Shown here: positions 1 through 7,858 of the stretch, piece after piece
How the letters are laid out: every line of letters starts with the position of its first letter
Position numbering within the stretch: position 1 is the stretch's first letter
From: a virus
Virus record (IMG/VR): IMGVR_UViG_3300025131_009739
Location: 1-64,000 of that record
Length of the DNA stretch: 64,000 bases
Strand: one strand, 5' to 3'
Notes under the pieces: model-generated
What the model was told of the DNA's origin: nothing
The model's input: only the letters and a program-made list of their open reading frames with translations
Databases searched by the model: none
Made by a program: the position numbers and the translations under genes

Positions 1-292
1 TTAAGCAGACCACTGTTGTCTTTGGTTTTTGCCCCTCCTCATAAGCCTTCTTGATCCATTTTTTAATGTCTCTCCCGTATGGAGGATTCATAAATACTGT
101 TTCACCTTCCCAGCTTTTACTAAGCCCGTCATCCTCTTCAGTATAATATTTTTCACACTTCGCAGTTTTGTGGGTAGCGCATGGATCAAGAGTAAACCTA
201 TGGTCAAGATTCAAATAGTCATATAATCCTTGAGGAGTTTCCCATTCTTCAGATTTAGAAGAAAACATAACTTCTTGTGTGCTCTTATTCAT
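1..292 (-). CDS. dam: DNA N6-adenine methyltransferase, Dam-type (partial, runs off the left edge)
   Basis: About 97 codons are visible from an ATG at 292, and the gene leaves the window at base 1. The N-terminal half reads like the phage-type N6-adenine methyltransferase family: an opening SSKSEEWETPQ, then LDPCA, and the catalytic motif NPPYGR at about residues 73-78. Such enzymes transfer a methyl group from S-adenosylmethionine to adenine in DNA, usually to protect phage DNA or mimic host methylation. The start codon overlaps the dUTPase stop as ATGA, so the two are probably translationally coupled. It shares the dUTPase promoter. The missing C-terminus prevents prediction of target specificity. 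Confidence 0.82.
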   Translation of the reverse strand, partial: MNKSTQEVMFSSKSEEWETPQGLYDYLNLDHRFTLDPCATHKTAKCEKYYTEEDDGLSKSWEGETVFMNPPYGRDIKKWIKKAYEEGQKPKTTVVCL

Positions 293-768
293 ACTAGCCC
301 CGTGCTTCCAAAGCCCCCATCGGAACGACTAGTGTTTAGTTCTGATGGATCACGATTAATTTCGTCAAGCTCACAGATTACAACTGGGACCAAAACAGCC
401 TGTGCAATTTTTTGGCCAGGTTTAATAATTTTTGTTGAACCTCCAATGTTATGAAGGTTAACAAAAACCTCGCCAGTATATCCTGGATCAACGACACATG
501 CACCAACAAGTAATTTTTGTTTATGAGCGATACCAGACTTATTCTTGATCTCTAACATATGATTTTCCGGAACAATAGCCTTAAGGCCAGTTGGCACCAA
601 ACAAGATGCTCCAGGTGGAATTTTATATTCCCCTTCAGGTTTCCAATAGCAATCAGGATCTTGATTTGGATTCGGACAATAAAATAGGTCCATTCCCGCA
701 TCGGTGGAATGCGCTCTCATCGGTAATTTTGCATTTTTTCTAACCTTATAAAATTTAAGTTTCATCAT
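289..768 (-). CDS. dut: dUTP diphosphatase (trimeric dUTPase)
   Basis: Hydrolyses dUTP to dUMP and pyrophosphate, keeping uracil out of phage DNA and feeding thymidylate synthesis. All five motifs of the trimeric family appear in order in 159 residues: STDAGMDL (about 21-28), NKSGIA, GACVVDPGYTGEV with the catalytic Asp, PGQKIAQAV, and the C-terminal glycine-rich lid SDGGFGSTG. Length is normal for the family. The start has two consecutive ATGs, preceded by AAGGAG. It is the first gene of a unit driven by a consensus promoter only a few bases upstream and continues into a Dam methylase. Confidence 0.95.
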   Translation of the reverse strand: MMKLKFYKVRKNAKLPMRAHSTDAGMDLFYCPNPNQDPDCYWKPEGEYKIPPGASCLVPTGLKAIVPENHMLEIKNKSGIAHKQKLLVGACVVDPGYTGEVFVNLHNIGGSTKIIKPGQKIAQAVLVPVVICELDEINRDPSELNTSRSDGGFGSTGLV

Positions 769-782
769 AACTCCTTTATACC

Positions 783-811
783 ATTATACTTTTATACTTT
801 TTGTTTGTCAA
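783..811 (-). promoter_or_regulatory. Consensus sigma70-type promoter for dUTPase and dam
   Basis: On the minus strand TTGACA (806-811) is followed after exactly 17 bp by TATAAT (783-788), a perfect match at both boxes. Transcription should start near 776, leaving a very short leader that still holds AAGGAG before the dUTPase ATG at 768. The -35 box lies inside the last codons of the upstream endonuclease gene. Confidence 0.85.
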
Positions 812-1853
812 GTTTCTTTTGTTTTCTTTTTTCACTTTCTTTTTTACGCCTTTTATATTCAACATATTTTTCAGTTTTGCGATATTCTCTCTGCCATTCG
901 GCTGCAGCCTTGCGACGTTCAGGTGTATCTTTTTCTCGCCTGCTAGCATTGTTGCGTGCTTTATATTCCTCATACCATTCGGGATCTTCTTGTTTTTTTC
1001 TTTGAAATCGAGCTGTGGCCTTCGCACTTTCTTCTTTGCGCCACTCAGGATCTTGACTTTTTTTCCGGTACCGTTCGCGCCGGTTTCGAGCGACTTTTTC
1101 GCACCACTCAGGGTTATTCCGTCTTCTTTCCCGGGCAGCGGCCCTACTGTACGCATTTTGTCTTTCTCGATATTCTGGATCTTCCTGTCTTCTTTGGCGT
1201 TCCCGCTGCGCTTGGCGCGCGTTCTGTTCAGCCCGAATCTTAGGGTCTTTCCTCCTCTCTCGTTGTCTTGCGCGATCTTTCTTGAGGCTTTCTTCACCAA
1301 AAGCGGTGCACTGGTTTAACAAAAGAGGATCTTCAGATAGTTTCTGAAGCATTTTTTGTTCTGCCAGTTTCATCTCTTTGGGACTCTCAAACTCCTTGAT
1401 AACAATCCACTCCAAATCTTCTCTGCTCAGGGAGTGTTTTTCACAATGTCTACACAAAGTTGTCTTCTGACTACCATAATATCTAAAATGCTCTTTAGAA
1501 CGTTCCTCCATGCCTTGCGTTGTCGAACCAACATAGTAATGACCAGTAGAGCACTGTGCTTTGTACAAATGATTTGCCTTTTTGCTTTCACGCCACAATT
1601 TATTTTTTTCACGGAGATATTCTCTATTATTTTCACGATATCTTTTAGCATACTCTTTCAAAACATCTTTGTTTTTTTCATGATACAGTCTAGACTTCTG
1701 AGAAAGCATTTCCTTGTTTTCCTTGTGGTATTTCTTCATATAGGAAAGTCTACAAGTTTTACATTGAGAACAAAGACCGTCTCTCGTACTGTGCTTTTTG
1801 TGAAACTCGGTTGTTTCTTTTTCTGTTTTGCATTCACTGCATATTTTTTTCAT
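792..1853 (-). CDS. GIY-YIG endonuclease with N-terminal Cys motif and long basic repeat tail
   Basis: A free-standing endonuclease-like protein of about 353 residues. It starts with a cysteine-rich motif (CSEC, later CSQCKTC), as in many phage homing-type nucleases. Next come three roughly 16-residue charged repeats (YHKENK type), then a GIY-YIG-like core with HYYVGSTT, an Arg in MEERSKEH, and a downstream Glu and Asn (KEMKLAEQ, LLLNQC). The last 170 residues are about six repeats of some 22 residues, each opening with DPEW or similar and rich in Arg/Lys/Glu, probably a DNA-contacting helical tail. I chose ATG 1853 over an upstream TTG because it overlaps the DnaE stop as ATGA and has GGAGG eight bases before it. 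It sits between polymerase and dUTPase genes, a typical place for an intronless homing endonuclease. Confidence 0.75.
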   Translation of the reverse strand: MKKICSECKTEKETTEFHKKHSTRDGLCSQCKTCRLSYMKKYHKENKEMLSQKSRLYHEKNKDVLKEYAKRYRENNREYLREKNKLWRESKKANHLYKAQCSTGHYYVGSTTQGMEERSKEHFRYYGSQKTTLCRHCEKHSLSREDLEWIVIKEFESPKEMKLAEQKMLQKLSEDPLLLNQCTAFGEESLKKDRARQRERRKDPKIRAEQNARQAQRERQRRQEDPEYRERQNAYSRAAARERRRNNPEWCEKVARNRRERYRKKSQDPEWRKEESAKATARFQRKKQEDPEWYEEYKARNNASRREKDTPERRKAAAEWQREYRKTEKYVEYKRRKKESEKRKQKKLDKQKV

Positions 1854-4800
1854 CCCAGCAACCTCCAATTATGTCTTATAGATCTCGAAGAAAATCCCCA
1901 CTGCTCATTGTAATCAATTTTGCACATATAAGGACGATTAATATGAATTATATCTTTTTCTCGAACTCCCCAACATCTGATAGAAGTTTGATTGCTCGTT
2001 GAATCAATCACATTAACAATCCAATACTCTTTACCGTTTTTTGTTTTTCTTCTTATAATTTCTCTCGGAATAAACCAAACAACCTGAAGTTCAGGGTCAT
2101 ATTCAGCGATAGGAGGAACAAAATATTCTTCAAGTTTGCTTTTTACACGCTCAGTCAACACAAGATCAATTGGAAAAACACCAGTCAAGTTAGCTTTGTT
2201 GGCAATTTTTTCTTCGACTGTAAAGTCTCCCTCTGGCCTATAAAGTTCAATGTTGTCATGTAGTTGTTTTTCCTTTTTTGGACGATCAACAACAGCAGCC
2301 GACCAAAAATGTTTCACTCCAGAAAACCTGTCATCAATCAATCCTTCTGCCGCGCCGCTCCGAACAAGAACGTCCAAAGCTTTCTTATTTAACTTACTGT
2401 AAATGATATCTTCATTAAACAACAGTTCTTCGATAGTGTTAAACGGACGATTCTGTACAATCTGTTCAATAGCTTTGTCTCCTAGACCTTTAACAGAAGT
2501 CAATGGTTGAATGAGAGTCTTACCATCTTCAGTAATTTCCCAAACTGTCCCTGAAGAATTTATATTGAGTGGCTGAATCTTAAACCCCATCGACTTAGCA
2601 ATGTTAATTGCTTTTTCTTTTCTGCTTTCAGGCTCCTTATCAAGGAAAGCGGCAGTCCACTCTACAGGATAATAATTAAGTAGCCATGCACACTGGAAAC
2701 TAAGAATACTATAGCTTACTGCGTGAGACTTATTGAAGCCATAGCCAGAAAAGTATTCAAATGTCTGCCAAAGTTGATCAGCCTGCGACATTGATAACTT
2801 CTTTTCTATACAGCCTTCAACGAATTTATTATAAATCTTCTCTTTCTTTTTTGATTCATCTCCAGCCCCTTTCTTTGTCAAATATTTTCGCAGAGCGTTG
2901 CCTTCGTCAAGGGAAATGTTTTTGCCAAGTTTGTGAGCCAGCAAAGCAATCTGTTCTTGGAAGATAAGGAACCCATGGGTCTCTTTTGTTACATCCTTTA
3001 TAAGCTTGTGAATGTAATTGACACTTCCAGGATCTCGCTTTGCGTCGACATAAGATTTGTCAACATCTGCGCCTAGGGGCCCGGGGCGGTATATTGAAGT
3101 GATGGCAGAAATATCAATCAGATTTTTCGGCTTCGCCCTCTTACAAAACTCCTGTGCTCCTTTTTCTGTGAATTGAAATATACCAGTCCACTTACCTTTC
3201 TGGAAAACATTTCTGTAAATATTTTGATCATTAAAATCAATAACATCGGGATGAAGTTTCTCGTTATAGAATTTCTTTACATTTTCAAATGTTGGATCCT
3301 CAACGCCGTGGTGCCTCTTGAGAATGTGTCGGATTGAGCCTTCAATCATTCTCAACGAAGCCAGCCCAAGAATATCAAACTTAATAAAGCCAAGAGGTTC
3401 AAGATGTCTTACGTTTTGCCCCTCAGACCAAGGAGTTTGCCTCACGCCGCCGCTATTAACAAGCGGCATCCACTTGTCTAGGCTCTCGCCTATAACGACG
3501 CCTCCTGCGTGCCTAGAGACGCTCCTAACCTGTCCTAGAAGGGCTTCAATATGAGTTTTGATGTTAGGGTACTTATTAAGGAACTTCTTCAAAGTCTCTG
3601 AGTATTCCATAACTTCTTCGAATGTTGGCGTATATACTCCTGATTTAATACCATGAACTTTTTTGGCAATTGGAGTTGCTTCAAAGATCATTTTCCCCGT
3701 CACATTATTAACTTCAATAAAAGGAACATCATAAAACTTCGATACGTCTTTGATTAAAGAACGAAGTTGTAGAGTGTTATAGTTTGAAATAGGAGCAACT
3801 GTGTCGGATCCCCATTCCTCAATCAACATCTCTTTCAACTCCATCGGATCACTTACATCATAATCAATATCAGGATAATCTGTTGCGTCTTTACGTAGGA
3901 ACCTTGAAAACAGAAGTCCATGTTTAATTGGATCAACCTGTGTGATATTAAGGACATAGGCGACGAGAGAACCTGCGGCAGAGCCTCTTCCTGGGCCTGT
4001 CAGTTGGACGGAAGACGCTTTGTCAGCAATCGCCTTCATTGTCAGAAAATACTTGGCAAATCCACGATCACGAATAACAAAAAGTTCTTCTTTAAGTCTA
4101 TCAACATATCCTTCTTTTTCATTAAGATCTTTTTCTTTTAGACCATCGAGACAATCTTGTGTCAGAGCCTGAATATCTGTTTTACCCGCAGGGACAACAA
4201 AACTTGGAAGTCTAACTTCATTATCTGGCATAAAGTCTTCGATCAGATCGTGAGCAATATATTCTGTTCTTTTGATTGAGTCCAACACAAGGTCATCATC
4301 GTAATCAAAACCAACCAACTTAGAATAGTTATGATATGCTTCCCACATCTGTTCGCCATTTTTTGGATACAATTCATATCCGACCTCTTCAACCCCGGAG
4401 GGAAGTTCAGCAGACATGTATTCTGGTAGGCCGCCTTTGCCTAGCCATCCAATCCTTTTATATAGTTCCCTGTCCTTCCAAGCGTCAGGGTTGGGATAAT
4501 GACTATCAGCGGTAGAAATAAGCTTTACATCATACTCCTTGCAAACCTGAACAATATACTGATTAAGCTCGTGCTGTTCGGGAATATTGTTCCATTGAAG
4601 TTCGCCATACCAGCGATCTCCGAATATGTTTTTCATGCGCTCTGTCGTTTGGCGCATGGCATTTAAAACAGCATCACCACTAATGTCCCTATAGTCCCAA
4701 TAATCACCAGCATAAACGCCACCAAGACAAGCACTAGAGGCAATAATTCCGTCGCCATATAGATCAAGAAGCTTATAATCAATTCTAGGGTAACGATAAA

Positions 4801-5257
4801 AGTTTTCATCTTTATAGCTCTCCGAAACTAATTTAAATATATTATTCAGCCCAACTTGATTTTGTGCAATCAAAATCAAGTGATCTCTTTTCTTCAGAAT
4901 GTCTACAACTTTTTGCTTTGAAGCTTTTTCATCTTCTATAGATAGTTCAATTTCGTTCTTGATCCCTTTTTTCTTTTCTTGTTTTGCTTTTTCGTATTCC
5001 TCACGCCACTGATCTAAGGAAGGGTTGAAGTAAGCTTCAACACCAAAGATTGGCTTAAATTTCTTGCCATCAGCCTGCATTTTGCGCGCGTGAAGAACTT
5101 GATAAGGCAATCCATTCATGTGGCCATGATCGGTCAATGCAAGGGCATTTCCGTCGTTCTCATAGGCAAATTCCATGTGGTCTTGTGGATATCCTAGACC
5201 GTCATTTAAGCTCAATCCGCTATGTGCGTGCAATCCAACAAATGGAATTTTAGTCAT
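1850..5257 (-). CDS. dnaE: DNA polymerase III alpha subunit (DnaE-like, family C)
   Basis: Replicative polymerase of bacterial type, 1135 residues, close to the length of cellular DnaE. The N-terminal PHP domain shows HAHS at 10-13, LTDHGHMNGL near 41-50 and FGVEAYF. The palm shows GPGRGSAAGS at 421-430 and the catalytic motif PDIDYD at 462-467. Further family-C blocks follow: SRHAGGVVIG, YRPGPLGAD, FQEQIALLAHKLG, and SGYGFNKSHAVSYS, with an OB-like region at the C-terminus. No beta-clamp or clamp-loader gene is visible in the window. The start ATG has AGGAG about ten bases upstream. It follows a small conserved gene in one unit and overlaps the endonuclease. It is unusual in a T4-type phage, which would normally carry a family B polymerase, and a second family A polymerase lies at 20746-21945. 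Confidence 0.93.
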   Translation of the reverse strand: MTKIPFVGLHAHSGLSLNDGLGYPQDHMEFAYENDGNALALTDHGHMNGLPYQVLHARKMQADGKKFKPIFGVEAYFNPSLDQWREEYEKAKQEKKKGIKNEIELSIEDEKASKQKVVDILKKRDHLILIAQNQVGLNNIFKLVSESYKDENFYRYPRIDYKLLDLYGDGIIASSACLGGVYAGDYWDYRDISGDAVLNAMRQTTERMKNIFGDRWYGELQWNNIPEQHELNQYIVQVCKEYDVKLISTADSHYPNPDAWKDRELYKRIGWLGKGGLPEYMSAELPSGVEEVGYELYPKNGEQMWEAYHNYSKLVGFDYDDDLVLDSIKRTEYIAHDLIEDFMPDNEVRLPSFVVPAGKTDIQALTQDCLDGLKEKDLNEKEGYVDRLKEELFVIRDRGFAKYFLTMKAIADKASSVQLTGPGRGSAAGSLVAYVLNITQVDPIKHGLLFSRFLRKDATDYPDIDYDVSDPMELKEMLIEEWGSDTVAPISNYNTLQLRSLIKDVSKFYDVPFIEVNNVTGKMIFEATPIAKKVHGIKSGVYTPTFEEVMEYSETLKKFLNKYPNIKTHIEALLGQVRSVSRHAGGVVIGESLDKWMPLVNSGGVRQTPWSEGQNVRHLEPLGFIKFDILGLASLRMIEGSIRHILKRHHGVEDPTFENVKKFYNEKLHPDVIDFNDQNIYRNVFQKGKWTGIFQFTEKGAQEFCKRAKPKNLIDISAITSIYRPGPLGADVDKSYVDAKRDPGSVNYIHKLIKDVTKETHGFLIFQEQIALLAHKLGKNISLDEGNALRKYLTKKGAGDESKKKEKIYNKFVEGCIEKKLSMSQADQLWQTFEYFSGYGFNKSHAVSYSILSFQCAWLLNYYPVEWTAAFLDKEPESRKEKAINIAKSMGFKIQPLNINSSGTVWEITEDGKTLIQPLTSVKGLGDKAIEQIVQNRPFNTIEELLFNEDIIYSKLNKKALDVLVRSGAAEGLIDDRFSGVKHFWSAAVVDRPKKEKQLHDNIELYRPEGDFTVEEKIANKANLTGVFPIDLVLTERVKSKLEEYFVPPIAEYDPELQVVWFIPREIIRRKTKNGKEYWIVNVIDSTSNQTSIRCWGVREKDIIHINRPYMCKIDYNEQWGFSSRSIRHNWRLLG

Positions 5258-5270
5258 TAATATGTGTCTC

Positions 5271-5540
5271 CTATTCCATATTCATGAGGTTTGAAGGATC
5301 GTTATGTATTACGGTCTCCACATCATATTTAGTTTCAATCCAACATCTTGCACCACAAGATAATGGTTTATGCGGACTGTATACAATTTTTGCAACTTCG
5401 TTGCCATTTTCATCACGAATTATAGCTTCGTGAGCATACCTGTTTTCTTTATACGTCTTGACAGTTAAACATGGCTTACTCTCACCAGTTTTTGTGTTCT
5501 TGCGAATAATATGTTGATTGACGTGAACAATAGTTTTCAT
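5271..5540 (-). CDS. Small conserved phage protein of unknown function
   Basis: About 89 residues starting MKTIVHVNQHIIRKN. The sequence continues with a short beta-rich region holding VYSPHKPLSCGARCWIET. The general look is familiar to me from marine phage and cyanophage hypothetical proteins, but no function is known to me. I prefer ATG 5540 to the upstream ATG at 5570 because AGAGG precedes it by eight bases and the extra residues lie against the promoter's -10 region. It is the first gene after a strong promoter and is followed directly by DnaE, so the two are probably co-transcribed. Confidence 0.75.
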   Translation of the reverse strand: MKTIVHVNQHIIRKNTKTGESKPCLTVKTYKENRYAHEAIIRDENGNEVAKIVYSPHKPLSCGARCWIETKYDVETVIHNDPSNLMNME

Positions 5541-5558
5541 TTTTTTACCTCTGCAGAT

Positions 5559-5587
5559 AATATAACACAACTATCTCTTCGTGTCAA
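5559..5587 (-). promoter_or_regulatory. Sigma70-type promoter upstream of the dnaE unit
   Basis: Minus strand TTGACA (5582-5587), 17-bp spacer ending in TTGTGT, then TATATT (5559-5564). The TG just before the -10 box gives it an extended -10 character. It should drive the small gene at 5271 and dnaE. Confidence 0.8.
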
Positions 5588-5598
5588 GCATTTTATTT

Positions 5599-5682
5599 TT
5601 ATATGAATAACAAAAAAGAAGCGCTGGCAATAATGCCAAGCGCCCCTATCAGTATTGAGACAAGCTCTATTTTTTCAATCAT
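5599..5682 (-). CDS. Putative single-span membrane micropeptide (27 aa)
   Basis: A very short reading frame, MIEKIELVSILI followed by a continuous hydrophobic stretch to the stop, starting one base after the stop of the upstream gene. The purine-rich end of the preceding gene (AAGAAG) could serve as ribosome binding site. The peptide would form one transmembrane helix. Position immediately downstream of a translated gene supports coupling. Alternatively the frame is chance. No function can be assigned. Confidence 0.35.
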   Translation of the reverse strand: MIEKIELVSILIGALGIIASASFLLFI

Positions 5683-5683
5683 T

Positions 5684-6031
5684 TTATTTCTTCTTTTTCT
5701 TCTCAGGAAGTCCCTTGTGTTTAGTTTTAGCAAAGTCTTTAACATCAGACTCTCCCATTTCTGCAGCAGTTTTAGATACTTTATCAGAAGGACAGTCGCC
5801 CTCTTCTTGACATCCGCGAACCATGCCAAAAAATCTTTGTTGAGATTTAGATACGGACTTCTCGCTGATAGGCTCTTCGTCTTCCTCTTCTTCAAGATAA
5901 ACTTCCCTCTTCTTTGAAAATTCATCTTTTGCTGGTTCGCCTTCGCCAAATCCTCTTTCACTTAAGGCCTTTTCAAGCTTTTCAAGCTCTTCTTTGATGA
6001 TTTGTTTTAATTTTGACTTGGTTAGTTTCAT
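5684..6031 (-). CDS. DUF3008-like protein with N-terminal LKQIIKEEL module
   Basis: About 115 residues in two parts. The first 20 (MKLTKSKLKQIIKEELEKLE) are almost the same as the N-terminus of the protein at 62622-62870. The C-terminal half, from SKSQQRFFGMV through DVKDFAKTKHKGLPEKK, matches the pattern of the DUF3008 family, found in many phages and of unknown role. In between is an acidic linker. I take ATG 6031 because the longer frame adds residues unlike any relative. An AGGA lies about twelve bases upstream. The shared N-terminus may be a targeting peptide (see findings). Confidence 0.75.
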   Translation of the reverse strand: MKLTKSKLKQIIKEELEKLEKALSERGFGEGEPAKDEFSKKREVYLEEEEDEEPISEKSVSKSQQRFFGMVRGCQEEGDCPSDKVSKTAAEMGESDVKDFAKTKHKGLPEKKKKK

Positions 6032-6063
6032 ACTATTAATTAGTCCTGTTAATTCAAAAAAGC

Positions 6064-6960
6064 TTATAAATTGTCCTCGCCAATTGGGTTCCATTCGTGG
6101 TAGTCAAACAACGCTTTTGATGGTCTTTTCATGCCTTTTCTCATCTCCGAGCCCATATATTCACAATAATCTTCCCAATTGTCAATTTTGAAGTACCAAT
6201 CAACTTCCACGTCTAAAGCGCCTTCGAAAGATAAAGAGCTGAACACCTGTTCAATAGGAAAGTGTCTGGCCGACCACCTTTCCTCAATTGGAAGCATCTT
6301 TTCTGTCAAGCCTTTGCCTGGCACATATCTGCCAGTTCCTTCTTTTCTAAGTTCTCGTCTGCAGTTTTTAAAGTCTTCCGCATCAAATGTGAAACCTAAA
6401 TATTCGCCATTTTTGACTGTTGTGCTCAAAAATGATAAAATAAACTGCCTTTCACTTGATATTTGCTTTCTGTATGTTCTCAATATTTCTGGAGGATATA
6501 CGCCATACGGAAATGCTGTATAATATCTATTTGGAACAACATAAGTACTTATCTTTTTACTGATGCTGTATGCAACCAACGCTCCATATAATACACTCCA
6601 TCCCAAGCAATCTCTTTTATCGCGATCTTTTGAGTGTATTGGAACATAATAAATTGGGATTTGTTTTCTCGTCTCTGATGGGCGCGGATCCATGTTTCTT
6701 CCTAGCCAAATTGGATCTTCTATTACCTCGCCTATTCTGTGTCGAATAAGAGGTTGCATATCATCATGACAAACAATCCAAATTGTTTCACATCCAGCCC
6801 AGGCGCACTCAACGACTGCTCTCTCGACAGCGAGGTAATTGGGGGCAATGGGTGTGCAGGAATCATGCCAAGGAAAATTAAAATCTAGTGGCTGTCCTGC
6901 AACCGGTACGATTCCAGCTAAATGAAAAGTATGCTGTATGTTTGTTCCACTTTCAAGCAC
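6064..6960 (-). CDS. Putative nucleotidyltransferase-like (GT-A fold) protein
   Basis: 298 residues. The N-terminal part (LAGIVPVAGQPLDF, then PIAPNYLAVERAVVECAWAG and ETIWIVCHDD) has the layout of nucleotide-sugar pyrophosphorylases: a first strand with a glycine loop, a proline-lysine-like stretch, a helix, then a second strand ending in acidic residues. The usual signature G-x-G-T-R is not present, so catalysis is uncertain. Later parts (YYVPIHSKDRDKRDCLGWSVL) could be a substrate loop. It overlaps the end of the preceding gene by eight bases, suggesting the two proteins act together. A role in making a modified nucleotide or sugar is possible but is inference only. Confidence 0.5.
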   Translation of the reverse strand: MLESGTNIQHTFHLAGIVPVAGQPLDFNFPWHDSCTPIAPNYLAVERAVVECAWAGCETIWIVCHDDMQPLIRHRIGEVIEDPIWLGRNMDPRPSETRKQIPIYYVPIHSKDRDKRDCLGWSVLYGALVAYSISKKISTYVVPNRYYTAFPYGVYPPEILRTYRKQISSERQFILSFLSTTVKNGEYLGFTFDAEDFKNCRRELRKEGTGRYVPGKGLTEKMLPIEERWSARHFPIEQVFSSLSFEGALDVEVDWYFKIDNWEDYCEYMGSEMRKGMKRPSKALFDYHEWNPIGEDNL

Positions 6961-7858
6961 TTAACACTTCACTCACTCTTTTTAAATATCCTTCATGCCC
7001 ATCGGACTGAAAATAAATTTCTCTTTCCCTTCTATAGTCGAAAATAATTGATTCTTTATTTTCAAATACTGGTTTTTCATTTTTTTGGATTTCTCTGTGG
7101 GATGTCTCAATTTTTACTGAGTGGTAATTATATTGCTCTGGATTACTAGGCTTTCTTCCGTTTCTCGCTCCTCTTATACCAGCTTTTTTCATTAAATCTA
7201 AAACTTTAAATTTGACATATGTATCTGAGTATTCAAAATCTTCCAATTGTTCTTTTGTCATGTAAGACACTGTCACAAGATCTTTTCTCTGTTTGTCACC
7301 AGTTCTGGGAGAAGGATAAAAATAGATATCTTTTACAAAATTCTTCTCAGTTCCAAAATAGTCATATTCATGTTTCATGCCAGAACGTACATCTATCCAG
7401 TCAATAACTTTAAAATTATCAACTTCTTTCGGGTTTTCCAAGCCGTTGATATTTTTGCTATCAAATATTCTCAATTTATCAAACTTGAATCTTAGAACTC
7501 TTGAATTATCAGTTGTAATTTTAAAAAGATTGTTGTCTTCAATCCTCATTGAGTAAACTTTATCTGATGCCGGGATAAGGCCAGCGAGCGATAAACAAAA
7601 AACTAACTTTTCCCAAACTTCAAGTTTTGAGGTCCCAACAATCTTAGAACCAGTTGGTGTTGTCAGTTCATATTCTACGGCATCAACCAAATACTTGTCC
7701 AGTTTGGCGGTGGCGTCGAAAAAATCAAAAAAGTAAGGCTTGCCTACATCGTTCAGTATGATATTTTTTTGATTTAAAAATGCATAGCTTACTGCTTCTA
7801 AACTATTTCCAACAACCAACTCATCGACTTCGTATATATGATGATTTAGATCACTCAC
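6953..7858 (-). CDS. Conserved phage protein of unknown function, Rossmann-like N-terminus
   Basis: 301 residues from a GTG that overlaps the upstream transglycosylase stop. The beginning (YEVDELVVGNSLEAVSYAFLN, then a short strand IILN) looks like the first strand, loop and helix of a nucleotide- or flavin-binding fold, but the classic GxGxxG is absent. The rest is charged, with no motif I recognise. It is coupled by overlap to the nucleotidyltransferase-like gene downstream and may supply its substrate or partner. No function assigned. Confidence 0.6.
   Translation of the reverse strand: MSDLNHHIYEVDELVVGNSLEAVSYAFLNQKNIILNDVGKPYFFDFFDATAKLDKYLVDAVEYELTTPTGSKIVGTSKLEVWEKLVFCLSLAGLIPASDKVYSMRIEDNNLFKITTDNSRVLRFKFDKLRIFDSKNINGLENPKEVDNFKVIDWIDVRSGMKHEYDYFGTEKNFVKDIYFYPSPRTGDKQRKDLVTVSYMTKEQLEDFEYSDTYVKFKVLDLMKKAGIRGARNGRKPSNPEQYNYHSVKIETSHREIQKNEKPVFENKESIIFDYRREREIYFQSDGHEGYLKRVSEVLSA

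Noticed and set aside
776-1300. Minus-strand basic open frame overlapping the endonuclease gene
   Set aside because: Alternative frame of the Arg/Lys-rich repeat tail of the GIY-YIG protein; no start signal of its own.
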